A DNA stretch of 64,000 bases, from the NCBI RefSeq assembly GCF_030867095.1, contig NC_081824.1, positions 308,590,956 to 308,654,955 on the forward strand. Direction: 5' to 3'. A program made the translations under genes and the position numbers. Each line of letters starts with the position of its first letter. Position 1 is the stretch's first letter. The DNA comes from Alligator mississippiensis. Lineage: Eukaryota > Chordata > Crocodylia > Alligatoridae. The notes below the pieces were generated by a model. That model had not been told where the DNA came from. It saw nothing but the letters and a program-made list of their open reading frames with translations, and made no database searches. This document shows positions 21,932 through 35,660 of this stretch, one piece after another.

Positions 21932-24900
21932 CTATACAAGAATGTTAAAATGGCATTTCATGCAGAGTCTCTGTGAGTAAAGCTAAAGTGATAGCTCCCC
22001 TAATTCTATCTGAGGTTTTATAATACGATCAGATTTAGCTGAAAGCTGGATCCTATTCAAAAAATAAACTTCCATGACTGCTAAGGGTGGGGTTCTGGCT
22101 CTGATGAATCACAGATAATGATCTACAGGGAAAGAAGTACCATATGTGACATTTCTACTCCTAAAAGGGCTTTGAGTGGTACTTGAACTACATATTTTTT
22201 GTTCAAAACCATTTTTGTGAGCAGCCAGACTCTAGCCTGAGCAGCCTGACAAATATAGAAGCAAGCAAAATAGGCCTCACTTTTTTTTCCCTTTTCTTCC
22301 CACTAAACAGTTAGGCCCAAACCCAACTGTCCTTTAGGTCAGTAAATAATGCTTACGTGACTGGCTTCCACTGGGTAAGTGGCATTTTGAACAACATAAT
22401 TCAAGATACTGCTCTCAGGGGAATAGGATCAGAAGGATCTACTCTAGCCAGTTAAACTCAGTAGTGATGTTATTCTAGAGTAAGTGTGTAAACTCCATGT
22501 ACGTTGCAAAAAACGTTATTTTCAAAAAGGAAGAAGAGGAAGGGCTTCATACCTTTTAGCTTAATAACTTACTGATTAAATCACTTGCTCAGTGAATGGG
22601 AGACCCAGGTTTTAGAACACCCTCACCTAGAAGGTGCATCTTCTACATCCCAGCAAAATAGTGTAAACCTCAGGTCATGAACTAAGCACAGCCCAGAGCA
22701 TTTTTCCACCTTCCTCTTGAAACTGGTCCACTGGGCAGCCAGAAGGAAAGATACATGGGGCTGTAAGGAAAGTAAGCCAAAAGGACTGTATCTTGGTGAG
22801 ATGGGCACTGCCTTGGAAGGGCTGGGGGCCTAGATTCAGGTCTCTGAACTTACTCCTGCCCTGAACAAAGACATCCACTGTTATCTATTCATTTTACCTG
22901 ATGACTAATTCAGTACAAAATGCAGAAACACCATTGGGAACAAAAGCTAGGCTCATAACCCAAAGCTTCCCTTTTCTTTGGCACTACTTATTTTGTTGAG
23001 CCCCATTCTTTCTAGCTTACTTTCCTAGACTCCATATCTTCCCTACTTGGCTACCAAGTGGACCAGTTCAAAAGGAAAACTAGAAGTGTGCTCTTGGCAA
23101 TATTTAGGGCACTCTATTGGGAAGGGGGAAATGTAGATTCAAACCTACTCTGAGTTGGGTGTGTGGGCTAGAATGTAGATCCCCAACTTCCTGAGCAAGT
23201 ACCCTAACCATTTTCTCATTGGCCCAAAAGGAGCGAAGGAGGGAGAGGCCTCCTTTGCAGTTTCTCTGTGATTTGCATGAAGTTAAATACCTTCTGGGGG
23301 AAGGATCTACAATAAATCGGTAACCCAACTGTTCAAAGTAACTGTGTGTAGGTGCTACTTATCCATTTTATATCTGGGCCTTACTCTGCTAATTTTCTAT
23401 GGTGGTACACTGCAAACTAACAAGACAACTTAACTGCATTAAAGATGCTCTCTAATCCCACCCCTACAAACATCCATCCATAGGAGAAGTAGCATAGGAA
23501 GTATGAGTGTTGGGGAAGCACAGGGAATAGCGTACTAATTCACACACTGATGATCCTGTTCATATGTTTTCTAACTTATCCATGGACATGAGACACAGCC
23601 CTATCTGGCCTAGCCACTACATCAATTTATGATGTATGAGTTAGTTGTCACAGGTGAATCACTAGAAGTTTTCAGTAGGGTTTAAAAATCACAAATTGTA
23701 AAAACTCGTATCTATCAGGCAGGTTATAAGTGCAGTGCATTAGATGTATCCTAGATCTTCACTGATGAAATCTTGAAATTGTTGGTAATGGTAACCTTCT
23801 TTCAGTGGAAACAGGGTTTCATCCCATATTTTGAAATGTCCTGCATCCAAGTCCCATATTTTTTTTAAATGTTTCTCTAGAGAGAGAGGAGCATAATTAG
23901 TTGTGCTCTGTGAGTAAGAGAGAGGTATTTTGCTATGTTAGGCAGAAAGCAGGGAAGTGTGTCACTTTCTAAATTAACTCAGAAAGGCATGAGCTTTAGA
24001 CTGCAGCCTACTTCATTGGATGCTAAGAATGGACTTGTGAAAGGCATGTATACTAAATAGGAAGGAATAAGGTCTTTTTCTCTCCATCTCCTCCTCCTTT
24101 CTTTTTAAATGACCTTTTATGAATGACCTGATTTATTATACCAGTGTGTGAATTGTATTAAAAGCTTGTTGTGGCCTGTTTTGCTGGACCTGTTGGTGTA
24201 CTGTCCATCTCATCTCATCTGCATAAAGAGAGAGATCTCGCCAAAAAGATTAAAATATACCTGTTTTCCTGTTAGTACTATTAAAAAAAATCTCAAAACA
24301 AGCCTGTAACTTAATTTCTGAAAAGAAAGTCCATTTTCCTAGAGAGAGGGAAAGTAAAGGACAGATCAGCCGAACGGTCATTTGGTTATGAGAGAGGGTT
24401 GCTCACTGTCAAAGAACCTGTGTGTTTCCCTTAACTATTTTTTGGATATTGTAACCTTGACAACAGTATTTTTGTTCTATAAAGATTGTGGTGTTTCAAA
24501 CAAACCAAAAGAAATGCTATAGCAGGGTTCATTAAACCAGGCCTAAAGCAAATGCTGTGTTTGTAAACAGTTAGCTTTTTACCTAGCAGTTAATTAGCTG
24601 CATATGTATGGGTTTAATTCTTGCAAAAGAGGTAGCATATACCACAGCTGGGTTATTACTGTGAATAACTTCCCACATTTTGTAATTGACCAGAAAATTT
24701 GTTAAACATTAAAGGTAATGGATTCATTTTCAGTAAATGACTCTCTAGGAATCTGTGTTTAGCAGTTTAGTTTAAATTTTCTCTCTCACTCTCTCCTTTT
24801 TGCTTAAAATTAAAGGTAGAGGGGTCATATGCAGCTTGTGGCTTGTCTGTTAAATAGAATACTGTTTGGTTCATGGTCACCAGCAGTGGAAAAAAAAACA

Positions 24901-26800
24901 AAAAACTGGCAAGAAGTGCTAGCACTTGTTAAGCCAGTGGGAGCATATTGTTTTACAGCATTATTGGCTTAGACCATGCTGTTACATCAAATATATGAAG
25001 GGAAGCATAAAAGGCTACATGCACGTTGTAGTAATAGAAACCCTTAGCATAGCTGGGTATTCTCCCCACGCTCCTTTTTTTTTTGTTCATTTGAGCTATG
25101 AAGAAAAGGTTAAATGCCATTTGGCTCTATTATGTTAGACAACAATGAAGCAGTGGCTCAGTTCTCCTAACTTTCCTAGTAAAGGTCCCTGTTTGTAATG
25201 CTCAGATATTGTCAAATAGCATGGCTATAAAAGTAATGCTCTTCAGAAACCAGGTCATAAATGGAAGTCTAAAACACTAAAATTGCATTATATCTTTATT
25301 TAGAAGCCATCTTTCAGTAGGCTGATTTTGCCAGCAATGGAAATGTTTTCACCCAGCTGTACTTACGATGAGGCAGCATAATGGAAGTTTCGTGGAAACC
25401 TGTCTCTGTAAAACCTCTGATGCTGCAAGCTGTTTCACATAGGTGCACTCCTATGGAAACCATCCGCAAACAACAAAAAATAGTTTCAGATGCTTAAAAC
25501 ATTTTGTAAATCTGCTATCTTTTTTGTGGGATGGGAGTGAGTTGTATTGGCTGTAATAAGTCAATCTGCTCAGCTGGTCATCATCATGGAGTAATGGCCT
25601 AGGTTTCATAGCACAAGAAGGCCTGATGCTAAAGAACTGCTTTTCCATGTCCACTGACTTTGGGGTAGTGTTCTGTATAGGAGTCGATGCATGCAGAGCA
25701 ACTTTCAGGGCAGAGGGCAAAACTATAATTGTCCTAATTTAAACAAGTTTCCTATTGTGCATCTTTCATATATGTGTCCAGCTGTCAGGAGCTGAGACAC
25801 AATTACACTTTCCAAAGCAATATCAACTTCTGCACTACATTTTGCCATTTCTCAGACCAGGGAAAAAAACCCCAATAATGATTGCTTTTTCATAGAGAAA
25901 TCACAACGCTGTGTAATATGGATCCTTTAACTTCTGGAATAAAATGATCAGTACCATATTTTCACCTGTCTTCTGCTGCACAGTACACATCCACAGCTCA
26001 ACTTCTATATGATTGTGTTTTTAAGCTTAGTGTTTGGGGCCTGATGAGCCAGAACCCATTTTTTGTAATCAGACAAAAATATTGTATTGCATGTCAAGGT
26101 TAGTGTTCCGCTGTCCTTTATTATACTATATTATTGATATCGGGAGTGGGTTGTGATTGAATTACATTGCAGCATGCAATCAGATAGGGATTGCAGTGCA
26201 GCTTCTAAAGCACACTTTGGCTTTTATATTGGAGATATAGCTTGGATCATCAGTTTTAAATATAGCTGCATGTTTGTTATCTAGTGAAGTAGTTAGCAAA
26301 TCTTTTGTCTTACTTAAAATATAATGAATCTTCTGAAGAACTGCATAACAACTAGCAGTTGCCCAACTTGGCTTATATTGTATCTCTTTGTCAGCATGCC
26401 AACCACTGAGCATCAGTTCACATTAGTCGTTAACTTCTACACTGGAGCTACTCCCAAAGGTTGTTTGCCCCATAATAAAAAAAAAATCCTCTTACCTTTG
26501 ATTCTTTAATTTCCATCTCCCTGCAGAAGAAATATGATTAGGCAGGAATTAAAGCCCCTTCCCTCCTATTTTTTTTTTTTTTTTAAAGCCTAACATTGTG
26601 CCTGAATTAAAAAGAAGGCTTTGAGGGGTGGAGGAAGGAATGGGAGATATAAAGCATATTCCAACCAACTACCAAAAGAAAGGGAGTTGCTGGATGAGTT
26701 GTGACACTAAATGCTGTTTATTCAAAAGTTGTAACATTTTGGTTTTTATTAAATAGCCGACTCCTTTTGTCTTGAGGCAGTATGGTAACAAGCAATCATT
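21932..26800. other. UTRN intron, mostly unannotated
   Basis: AT-rich sequence. Two stretches (about 22590-22870 and 23060-23330) share the look of exapted or dispersed repeats (similar 'gcctagattcaggtctctgaact'/'gtagattcaaacctactctgag' wording), but the similarity is too weak to define a family. Nothing coding is supported. Confidence 0.35.
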
Positions 26801-26814
26801 TGATGCTATACCTC

Positions 26815-26940
26815 TGATTTCATGAATTAGTGTCACTAATGCAACAATTACAGTGCATTAAATTTATCACCTGTGATTACAAGTACTAAACCTAATGTGC
26901 CATAATTATGGTGCATTAATGAACATGTAGACAGCCAGTG
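26815..26940 (-). mobile_element. Partial copy of the element at 11069 (minus strand)
   Basis: The reverse complement reads TGTCTACATGTTCATTAATG, then the 'TTAGGTTTAGTACTTGTAATCACAGGT' equivalent: the same order as 11069-11155, with the terminal CTACA motif at 26926-26932. Only one end is present; the other side is joined to CR1 sequence. Confidence 0.6.
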
Positions 26941-27600
26941 AGTTCTCATTACTGCTGAATAGAGCAGAAGAATCACTTCACTTGATTTGCAGGTGAGACT
27001 TCTGTTAATACAGTCCAATGTACTGTTGGCCTTTTTTTGCAACAAGAGCACACTGTCGGCTTCTATTCAACTTATAGTCTACTATAACCGCCAGGTCTTT
27101 CTCTGTAGTACTGCAGCTTAGCCAGTCATTCCCTAGTCAGCATTTGTACATCGGAGAGACTTCTACTTGCAAAACTCTTGAACCGAAATAAACGTTGGTA
27201 TTCAAACCATGTTGAATACAAGAGCCTTGTTAGTCTAATCAGGATTTTAATTCAGTCTAAATACCAAATTTGCAGAAAAAAAGGCTTAGGCCTACCTTTA
27301 CCTTTATGACTTGAAATTCAACAAGGAGAAATTCAACCTGGTTGTTAGTGGACCATTTTTGTTTTAGTCCATTTTTGAGTCATTCAGGATCCTAGCCCTA
27401 CCTGTCAGAGTGTCTGCTCCCAAATTGTTGTCTTCCTATTTTGTTAAGCATGCAGTTGATCCCATTGTCCAAATCATTAATGAAGGTATTAAACAATATT
27501 GGGCGTACACTTACACAGTTAAGCATAAATATTACATGTGTGCCCTAAGTCACTTCTAAGGCCATTCTCTCAGTAATCTGCTTCACCTCATGGCAGACAT
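26941..27600 (-). mobile_element. Old CR1 LINE fragment (minus strand)
   Basis: Minus-strand blocks in CR1 order: the region equivalent to 'P-I-L-F-N-T-F-I-N-D-L-D' near 27470-27500, the 'lDKRdLaVivDyKlNrsR' equivalent near 27060-27110, and the 'k-k-a-n-S-T-L-D-C-I-N' block near 27000-27040. Diverged and probably interrupted. Confidence 0.55.
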
Positions 27601-30600
27601 GTATGTTGTAAAAGAGCCTGCAGCTGGCACAACTAAATTTATTCATTTTTTTCTTGGATAATTAAGCTAATGTAATGAGGCTTTTTTGATCATTTCCTTA
27701 TTGTCTCAGGTGTAATACTTTAACAAATGGTAGAGAGACAAAAATCAAAGTGCTGGAATTGTGTGCTTCTAAAAACCTGCCTAACTGAATTTTAGCCTCA
27801 ATTTAAATAAGGTTTCTCTTTCATTATGATAATAGGGTGTTGAGGATGTAAAGAGCTGCAGCATGTATTTGACCTAAACTTGAGGCTGTTACTTTGAACA
27901 AATTGTCGTTGGCCTGACCTAAGCTGGAATCTTTTGGAGTAAAAACAGAGGTTGTATGCAACCCTTGATCTCAGCGTGACATTTGCTGAGTCTTTGACAC
28001 CTCTTCCTTGGTTTCAACCTCCAGCTTTAAAGGCTTGGAAAAATCAACTTCCTCTAGGGAACTTAGTGTTTTTTTCAACCTCCCCTCCTTTCAGTCATCC
28101 ACTCAATAGGCTATGTTCCCACGGGCATTTTTCTTCATATTTCTTCCACATATCCACTTGATAAGTGCACCGGTACTTAGCAAAGGTAAAGATAGTAGAC
28201 TAGCCCTCTTGATATTAGAATAGGCTTAAATATTTGGTCCCAGTCTGTTTAAATTGACTAACTGGAGGAAACAAGTAATATTTCTTCTCACGTAATTGAT
28301 TATTTACCAAATTTTCTCTGCAAATTCATTATAATATTGTTGGTAGCAATTTAGATGCTATTCAACAAAGTACAGGAACTAGCAAATTAGAAAATATTGA
28401 GAAATATTTTTTTTCAAAACTGTGTTTTAACTTATTAAAATCCAGTCCAATCCTAGGAGTGGCACTGGAGTTAGACATGCTTGGATTTTGTAAAAAAATA
28501 TCTGTTTTGCAGGCCTTCATGTCCACATGGAGGAGCCAGTGTGGCTAGGAATGGGTGTATGGTTTTTCAGAACCCAGGACAACTGGGGTTAACATAGGTT
28601 GTGGCCACCAAATGCATACAATAAAAAAACCCATGATGATTATCATGGTATAAGAACCAAAATAGAGTAGAAAATCGTTGAAGCAGTGGGTTGTGTGCAT
28701 GTATTTCCAAGTATAATTTTGACCAGTGTCATCTTCTGAAGGGACATTTGGAGTCACTTACATGAGTTACTATAAAGAGCACAAAATATGTATTGCTTCA
28801 GTGCATGTGATATGTGCAGTGCATAATATATAGATCTGCTTCAAATATAGAGTATGAGATATTCTTGAGCTGTTCATTAGAAATCTCTAACGGTACAGGC
28901 AAGCCATAGCTTTTTTCTGCATATTTAGTATTTGGGACAGAATTTAAATTCTATTATATTAACAAGACTTTCATTTGCCCGGGCTTGAATACTAAGTTTT
29001 ATTTCAATGCAAGAGTTATCAGAGGAACTTCTACTAGCATACTTAGATTACATTGTAGCAATGACATTCAAACTATGATCATCAACTTTTTTTAACCAAG
29101 TGTCATGACACATGGTATGTTCTGCAAGTGGCCATTCTTATGATCCTTGTGAAGATGAAAGCAGTTGTACTCATTTTAGCAGTCAACAGAAGATTATCTC
29201 TTTTACACCACTGTAGCAGTCTGATAGCAAGCTGCATCAAATCTGAACTTGTCCCTGCAAGCAAGGGACAAAAAAAAAAAAAAAAAGTCTTAAAGGGATA
29301 AGACTTAAGTTTCCACTTTGAAGTACTTGGATATTGATTTTTCTTTTTTTTTTTTTTTTTTGACAGAAAACTGACACATCATGGCTGTGATTTTTAACTA
29401 TTGCATCAAATCCTTGTCTATACTAGATTTTAACCTCAGAAGCCATACTATGCATTTTGTAGAATTTAGCAGTCAACAATTTTAAAGCAGACTATGCATA
29501 TTAACTAACAACATTGCTGTCAGTTAAGTAGGAATGATTCAGATTTTACAGATGGGGAAATTTTATAGTTCAAAAGTTTGTTGTCTTTGTCTAGGTCATA
29601 CATTGAGTTATTAACAGTTCTGCCATTACAGTCCAGAATCCTAAGGATCAATTTAGTGATGTGACAACTGGGGCTGTGCTTCCTCACAAAACAGAGGTCA
29701 TTTTGGCTAATATTTTCTAGTATGTCCTTAGGATAACTCAGGGCAGGATATAGTTACACACAAAGTGAGAGAGCTTTAAAAGTATTAATGTGGTCGTAGC
29801 ATAACAGGTGTGTGCGTGCATGAATGCATGTGTGTCTGTGTGTTCCTGAAGAGACATCTGTTCATGTTGCCACAATTGTACAGCAGGAGACAATGCTCCA
29901 AGTATAGTTCAGCAGAATTGTTACAACAGTAACTACACTGAAGCCACAATTTTAACCCCCCTTCCTTCCCCTTAAGTCTGTCTTTGTATCAGCAAAGTTG
30001 AAAGAAAGGTATGCTTGTTCATAAAAACAATTTTGTTTTCCTGGAATAGTGTTTCTATGATGGTTTGTTCTTGGAGATATGTATAGAATAATACAGTTCT
30101 CAGTCATAATTTACATTTTTTTTTCTTGTTGAGTTCAGCTGTGAAATCGTAATCTTTTTTCCTTTTTTGGGGGCGAGGGCAGCATTACCCTATAAAAATA
30201 ATTGGTGTGTTGTTTTTTTTTATGAAGTCAATGCCCTGATTTAACTGAAAGATCTAACAGGAAGAAAAGTTCAAACAAAAATGTGAAAACACTTACTAAA
30301 ACCATCACTAAGAATTCTTAAGAGGCAATTGCCCCTTTAAGAAAATACAAGGATAAAACAATTAATGTTGATTTACTATAACCTGCAGAGATCTGGGGGA
30401 GAGGAAGGGTAGGGTGGGTGGGGGTGTTCTCTAAACAAAACTGTTGTTCCCCCCCCCCCATCTCCCCTGACTATTGGTCACTGAAAAAATGTTGTTATAG
30501 CAAATCAATAGGTGGCCAAGACAAATCAATAGATATAAAAAAAATAATTTAGCTATATGTCATAACCAAATATTTCATGTTTACTATACATTTTATTCAA

Positions 30601-32783
30601 AGTGTCAATGGAAATCTGCCGTCTGTGAAATCCAGTACAATTGCTATTTTGTCTTTTGTGTTTAGGTTTTCTCAGGCGCTATTTCCCCCCAGCTTCTATA
30701 CTGTAGAACTGAGAGATTACATGGATAGAGTTCTGGGCTGGATCTGGTGACAGCAGTATTTTTATTCCCATCTTAACCATTACCCTGCTGGACAACTCCT
30801 TCTACCACTTTCTCTCATTTTCCCATTTTGAAAATGAGGAGAACGATACTTACACGCTTGCTACTATTCTAGACCAAGCTTCAGTGTAATTATAGTGCTG
30901 TAGGTAGTGCTGTAATACTGAGTTTATTAAGGTTAGTATCCCGTGATCAGGATTCAGTCTCTGTGCTAGTCACCTGTCTGTTACTTTGAGGAGGATTTTA
31001 GCAGGAATGACTGCTGAGAGAGCATTGTAGGCATGAGTTAGGGAATGGACTGATAAGAAAGTTAAGCTTTGTCTTTAGTGTAGAAATGCTAGTATCTTCA
31101 TCATATCATGTGGCTTGATATTTTATGGGTTTTCTCTCTCTTCTATTAACAACATTGCCATTCATGGGATTATGCTGTACCTCATTGGTATGGCATATAG
31201 AGTAAAGCTTGAAAATGGGAACACTAAAGGCTAAAAATCCAGAAGAAAAATAAACTCCAACATCTATCATTAGGCTTAGTCAAATGATTTAAAACAAATC
31301 TTTGGAATTTTTTTGGAGATTTATCAGGCTGATTCCAGACATTGAAGAATAAAAAAACATATAGAAAACTTCCAAAACACCTAGTTTTAAGCCATATTAG
31401 GTCTGCTTTGAAAATTACCACCAAGTATTTTTTTAATTCCTGTGGCCAAAAGGAATGAAGGTGAAAAGTTTTGTCAGTTTGTTAAAGACTATTCTGAACA
31501 GTCCCAGCATGCTGCTTTATAGGTTACTTTATTATGTTAAAGTAAATGTACGCAATTCAGCAGTGATGCAAGAAATTCGGTTTATCACACCTAGAAACAA
31601 GTGTCATGGAGGGGTTTTGGTAGGTAATTCATGCTTGTTTTATTTTTCTTAATTTCATATTTTTAGTTAGATTATCTGGTTTTATTGTTTAAACCACATT
31701 TGAACAACAGCTAAAGATACACTATGCGGCGCAACTAAAAATTGAACATTATGACCCAGATCTATAGTTCTCATGCTGAAAGCACTCCAGTTGGTTTAGA
31801 GGGTAAATTTGCCTTCCAAAAGAAAGAAGAGACCAGACTCAGAATTGCTTTGTCTAATAGTGAGAGAGAATTTTAAAGGGGAAGTATAAAACCCATTAAA
31901 ATATAATGTTTTATATTTATATTTATAACTGTATAACATACAATACAGACTGGACTGTTTCCTGGAGCAGAATTTTATCTGAAAAAGCCAGTGTACGTTT
32001 GATAACAATTTTGCAATGGTATAAAAATGAAAGTATAAATTTTATAGAGTAAAAATATTGCACTAAGAATGGTGTATTATACACCAGCTTTATTTTTTCA
32101 GAGATACACAATGTATCTCAGTTGTGGTTTAGCCCTGTGTGGAGTAACCAATCTTTTTATGAGCTCGTAAAGAGTAGAGATTTCATGAATGCTACTTTAG
32201 TAAAGTGACATCATATTTTTCTTAATGGATATTTGGCAGTAATTTTATTGGAGGGGAAAGACTTTTTAAAGCCCATGTTTACTGTTTTATTTTCTTCTAA
32301 AGGTTTGTGGAATGAGAATGGAAGTGCTATCTTGTTGCAAGTCAGTTTTCTTTAGCCAGTGGCTAGAAAGTTAAAAATCGGAGGTCTATCAGTTTGTTTA
32401 TATAGGCCTACCAAAGCATTATGTGAGGACTTCTAGAAATAAGTTTCTAGGCATGCTCTACAATCTTTGACTTTAAAAAACAAAGCAACATATTTTAAAC
32501 TTCTGAATGTATTCTGCTGCACGGTATTTTTGACAGTCTGTATTACAATATGGTGCTACTTGCTTCATTTTAAAGAAAACTTTCATCTAAGAGCACTGAA
32601 CTTGTATGTAAAACTTACTAGTCTGCAAGCAAACATTGCCCTTGTTGCTCCAGAAAAAATGTTATAGTGGCACAAAATGTGCTCCCTAAATGGCTCAAAT
32701 TCATTATCGTTCTCCACACAAAGGTAAAATGCAGTGTGTCTATATGGTATATCTATGCAGATTAGTGGCAAAAAAGTAGCAAA
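27601..32783. other. UTRN intron, nothing recognised
   Basis: AT-rich, with a GT-rich patch at 29809-29842, C11 at 30449-30459, and paired A17/T18 runs (separate entry). No supported exon. Confidence 0.4.
29270..29361. repeat. A17 and T18 runs flanking a small hairpin
   Basis: A-run at 29270-29286 and T-run at 29344-29361 face each other with 57 bases between. Just inside is an 8-bp perfect stem AAGTCTTA/TAAGACTT (29285-29292 and 29299-29306). The arrangement could fold on itself; it may be two oppositely oriented poly(A) tails. Confidence 0.55.
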
Positions 32784-32785
32784 TA

Positions 32786-33264
32786 CAGTAAAAGCTGTGT
32801 TAACCATGATTTTACTAACCAGAATACTTTATTAACCGGAATTTCCACTATCCCCCCCAATACAAATCCTCACTTCGGCAACTGGAGTCTTTGCCAAGTC
32901 TATCTGGCATGCACATCAAGTATTTCTCTTGTTTACATTAGTTAGTGACCCAGCTGATACAGTTGCTGCTGGGAGCCCATATAATTGATATCCGCATAGG
33001 AGGAGGGAGAAAAAAAATTAGTGGGAAGGGCATGCGTGTGCCCCGCCCCCCTGCTATGCAGAAAAGTTTGTGGGGGAAGGGGTGAGGGGAGGGTAAAGGG
33101 ATCTGTGTGAGGCAGCTGCTATTGTGTGCTGGGGCCAGGTTAGTGCCAGACTCTTCCCAGCAGGGGTGGCCGCGCAGTGCTCCTGTCTCCTTTGATAGAT
33201 AAAAAGTCTCAGATAACCAGCACCCACCTTACCCCACTCATGCCAGATAACAAAGCTTTTACTG
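32786..33264. mobile_element. Tigger/pogo-like MITE
   Basis: Starts CAGTAAAAGCTGTGTTAACC and ends in the inverted form of CAGTAAAAGCTTTGTTATCT, flanked on both sides by the dinucleotide TA (32784-32785 and 33265-33266), as expected for Tc1/mariner-pogo elements. 479 bp, non-coding, with a GC-rich interior. The TIR 'CAGTAAAAGCTNTGTTA' matches the look of Tigger-type termini known in vertebrates. Confidence 0.8.
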
Positions 33265-33266
33265 TA

Positions 33267-35265
33267 TTTTTTTTTGCCCTCAGGCAATAAGGTTTTTCAT
33301 TGAAAAACAAGTACAAGAAGCATTTGAAAGAGCCCTAGCCTTCTGAGTAAGGACAATTCCATTTATAGTCAAGGGCTACATTTGACCAAGGGAGAGTGTT
33401 TGGAGTGGTACAGTCATAAGAAAAGTGTGCGGAAAGGTTTCCTAATCTTGGATCATCTTATACAATTGTTTTTGCTATTACATGTTCCATCCCTATCCAT
33501 TCCCAAAGAAGATATATCCCCAAGGATAGCAATATATGCATTTCAATTTTAATATCTCTCACTGGACAAAAGTAAAAATAAATAAAAAAGAGATTGAAAA
33601 ATCTATATGTTTTAGAAAGCTTTCTCTTAAGTGCTTTTCCATAACCAATTGTTTAAATATTTAATGCAATGCAAATATAAACAGTTATTCTTTTACAAGG
33701 AATAGCTTCATTAAATATCTATCCAAAGAAGATAATTCATACATTAGTGTAATATGACAGCAGGATTGGAAGATGCTTATCTTAAGAGCAGGAAATAGAT
33801 TATATAAAGTGATCAGATAATAGAAATGTGAGTTCCTAGCTTGAAAATGCTTTCACCAGAGCTAATGGGATTGTGGACCTAACAAGATTTGCCAAAAGAG
33901 CTTTTAAATGCCTTCAACTGATCCGTCCACATCCCACTAGTGTTTGTACAAACAAGTGCACATGGGCACAGACATTTTGGATTTCCCATGAACAGCATGT
34001 CTTGCAAAGTGATTAAATTGGCCATTGCATGGTACCAGAGTATAACTTTCAAGAAAGTGACTTTTTCCTGCCTCCTCCCCACTCCCCATATGTTGTACTT
34101 TAGGTAAGCCCATCTTTTCAAGTATAGATAATTTCTCTTACATAAAGTGAACAGTTAGTGAGACCTTAATTGTAGCTGAAGTTAAACTCCTCTGAGTTTG
34201 TTCCTCATCAATGAAATGTCTTTGCTTATTGTTGACCTATCCATCAGGTGTTTGCAGTCCTCTGAGTTCCAGTTTGCCATTCATTCCCTAACTGATGAGG
34301 GTCCTATGCTCACTGAAATTCTTCAGTGGGAAATGGGAACAAGTCTCACATATTATGTGAGTAAAAAATTTGACTCTGGAAAAATTTTGGCCTTACTGAA
34401 GCCAATGAGAGTGTTCTTTTGCCTGTGGTTTTATAGGAGATCATGTCTGGTAAGGTGACTTCCACAAGGCTAGGAATTCATTCAGCATATTGTCTTTTCA
34501 AAATGTTATACCTAAAATATCAAATCACGTCTCGAGGTAACCTTTTGTTTTAGAAATTGATTTATATCGATAAGGTAGGATAACTGTTATTCAATTTAAA
34601 TTAAGCAGTTTCCATAAAGTAAAGAGCTTAAAAATCTACATAGGATATTTTGCAGTTCCATACGTCATTAGCTGAAATTTGCTGAACCTCTAATGTCCTA
34701 TTTCTTCTCTTAAAATACTTTGAATAAAAAGTTGTTCTTAGGTATCTGAATGTAGATCACCCCAGACTTCAATTAAATCTGTGGTCTGGCAAATAAGGAT
34801 TCGATTAGGCCCAAAATATAGATATCTTTCATGGGGTTTGATACTGTTCTGTGTCCCTGCGGTGTACATGGTGTATACGCTCCTACACAGTAGTAATGGT
34901 AGTCATGAGAACAGATAACAAGTCATAGTAGCTTGAAGAGATGATAGTAGTCATAAGATGGTAGATAATGGAATATACACAATTTTAAAACATTTTTCCT
35001 CCTCTGTATCATGTGCTCGTCATTTTTTTTTCACTGAACAAAGAAAACATTGTTTTAAATGCATTTTTTAAAAATTGGTTTGTTAGTGTTATAGTTTTGT
35101 AAACATTGCTAAAGAAGAAAACAAGAGTGATTTTTCTTGATAAAGGAATAACTAATGATTTAAGATTTATGAGGGGTTTTGTCTGATGGGCAGCTAAGTA
35201 TGAATCCAGTTGATTTGAGACAAAGTTTTTTGACATGGGAAGATGAAAGGACCAAATATAATGCA
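33267..35265. other. UTRN intron, nothing recognised
   Basis: AT-rich sequence with only short ORFs; no domain or splice-framed open segment. Confidence 0.4.
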
Positions 35266-35269
35266 CAAT

Positions 35270-35660
35270 GGACATGTCTACATGTGTGGTGGACTGCATA
35301 GCTGTTACTGTGCAGTCATTTAGTACTTCTATAAGCGCAGTTGTTACTGTGCAGTCCTGACACCACACAGCTATTTTTAGAAGCTACTGTACGGTAGTTC
35401 ATTGGTACTGCGCCATAGCATCAGCGTCACAGTTTATACCCAGTCACGCTACAATGCCATATGTTTAGTTGCTACTGCACACTTATTTAGTACTTCCTTA
35501 AGCACAGTTGTTACTGTGCAGTCCTGATGCTGCATGGTTATTTTTAGAAGCTACTGCGCAGTAGTATTGGTGTAGTGGTTTGTGCTTGGCCACGCTATGT
35601 CGCTGTACCAATGAGCTATAGTGCATCTCATGTAGCATCTCATGCAAATGCACCCAGCAT
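35270..35660. mobile_element. MITE-like element with internal 167-bp tandem duplication
   Basis: Left edge GGACATGTCTACATGTG and, reverse complemented, right edge GGGTGCATTTGCATGAGAT resemble the termini of the 11069 element. Inside, TTTAGTACTTC...TTGTTACTGTGCAGTCCTGA...ATTTTTAGAAGCTACTG occurs twice at an offset of 167 bases (TTGTTACTGTGCAGTCCTGA at 35341 and 35508). The antisense ORF is a by-product. Confidence 0.6.

Noticed and set aside
22623..23328. Minus-strand ORFs of 61-74 codons as possible exons
   Set aside because: No splice sites of quality matching the 21.8-kb candidate and repeat-like wording; no recognised protein.
25451..25720. 89-codon minus-strand ORF
   Set aside because: No domain, no good splice framing, surroundings plain AT-rich intron.
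29809..29842. CRISPR-like or regulatory array
   Set aside because: It is a simple GT-rich microsatellite; no regular repeat-spacer pattern anywhere in the window.
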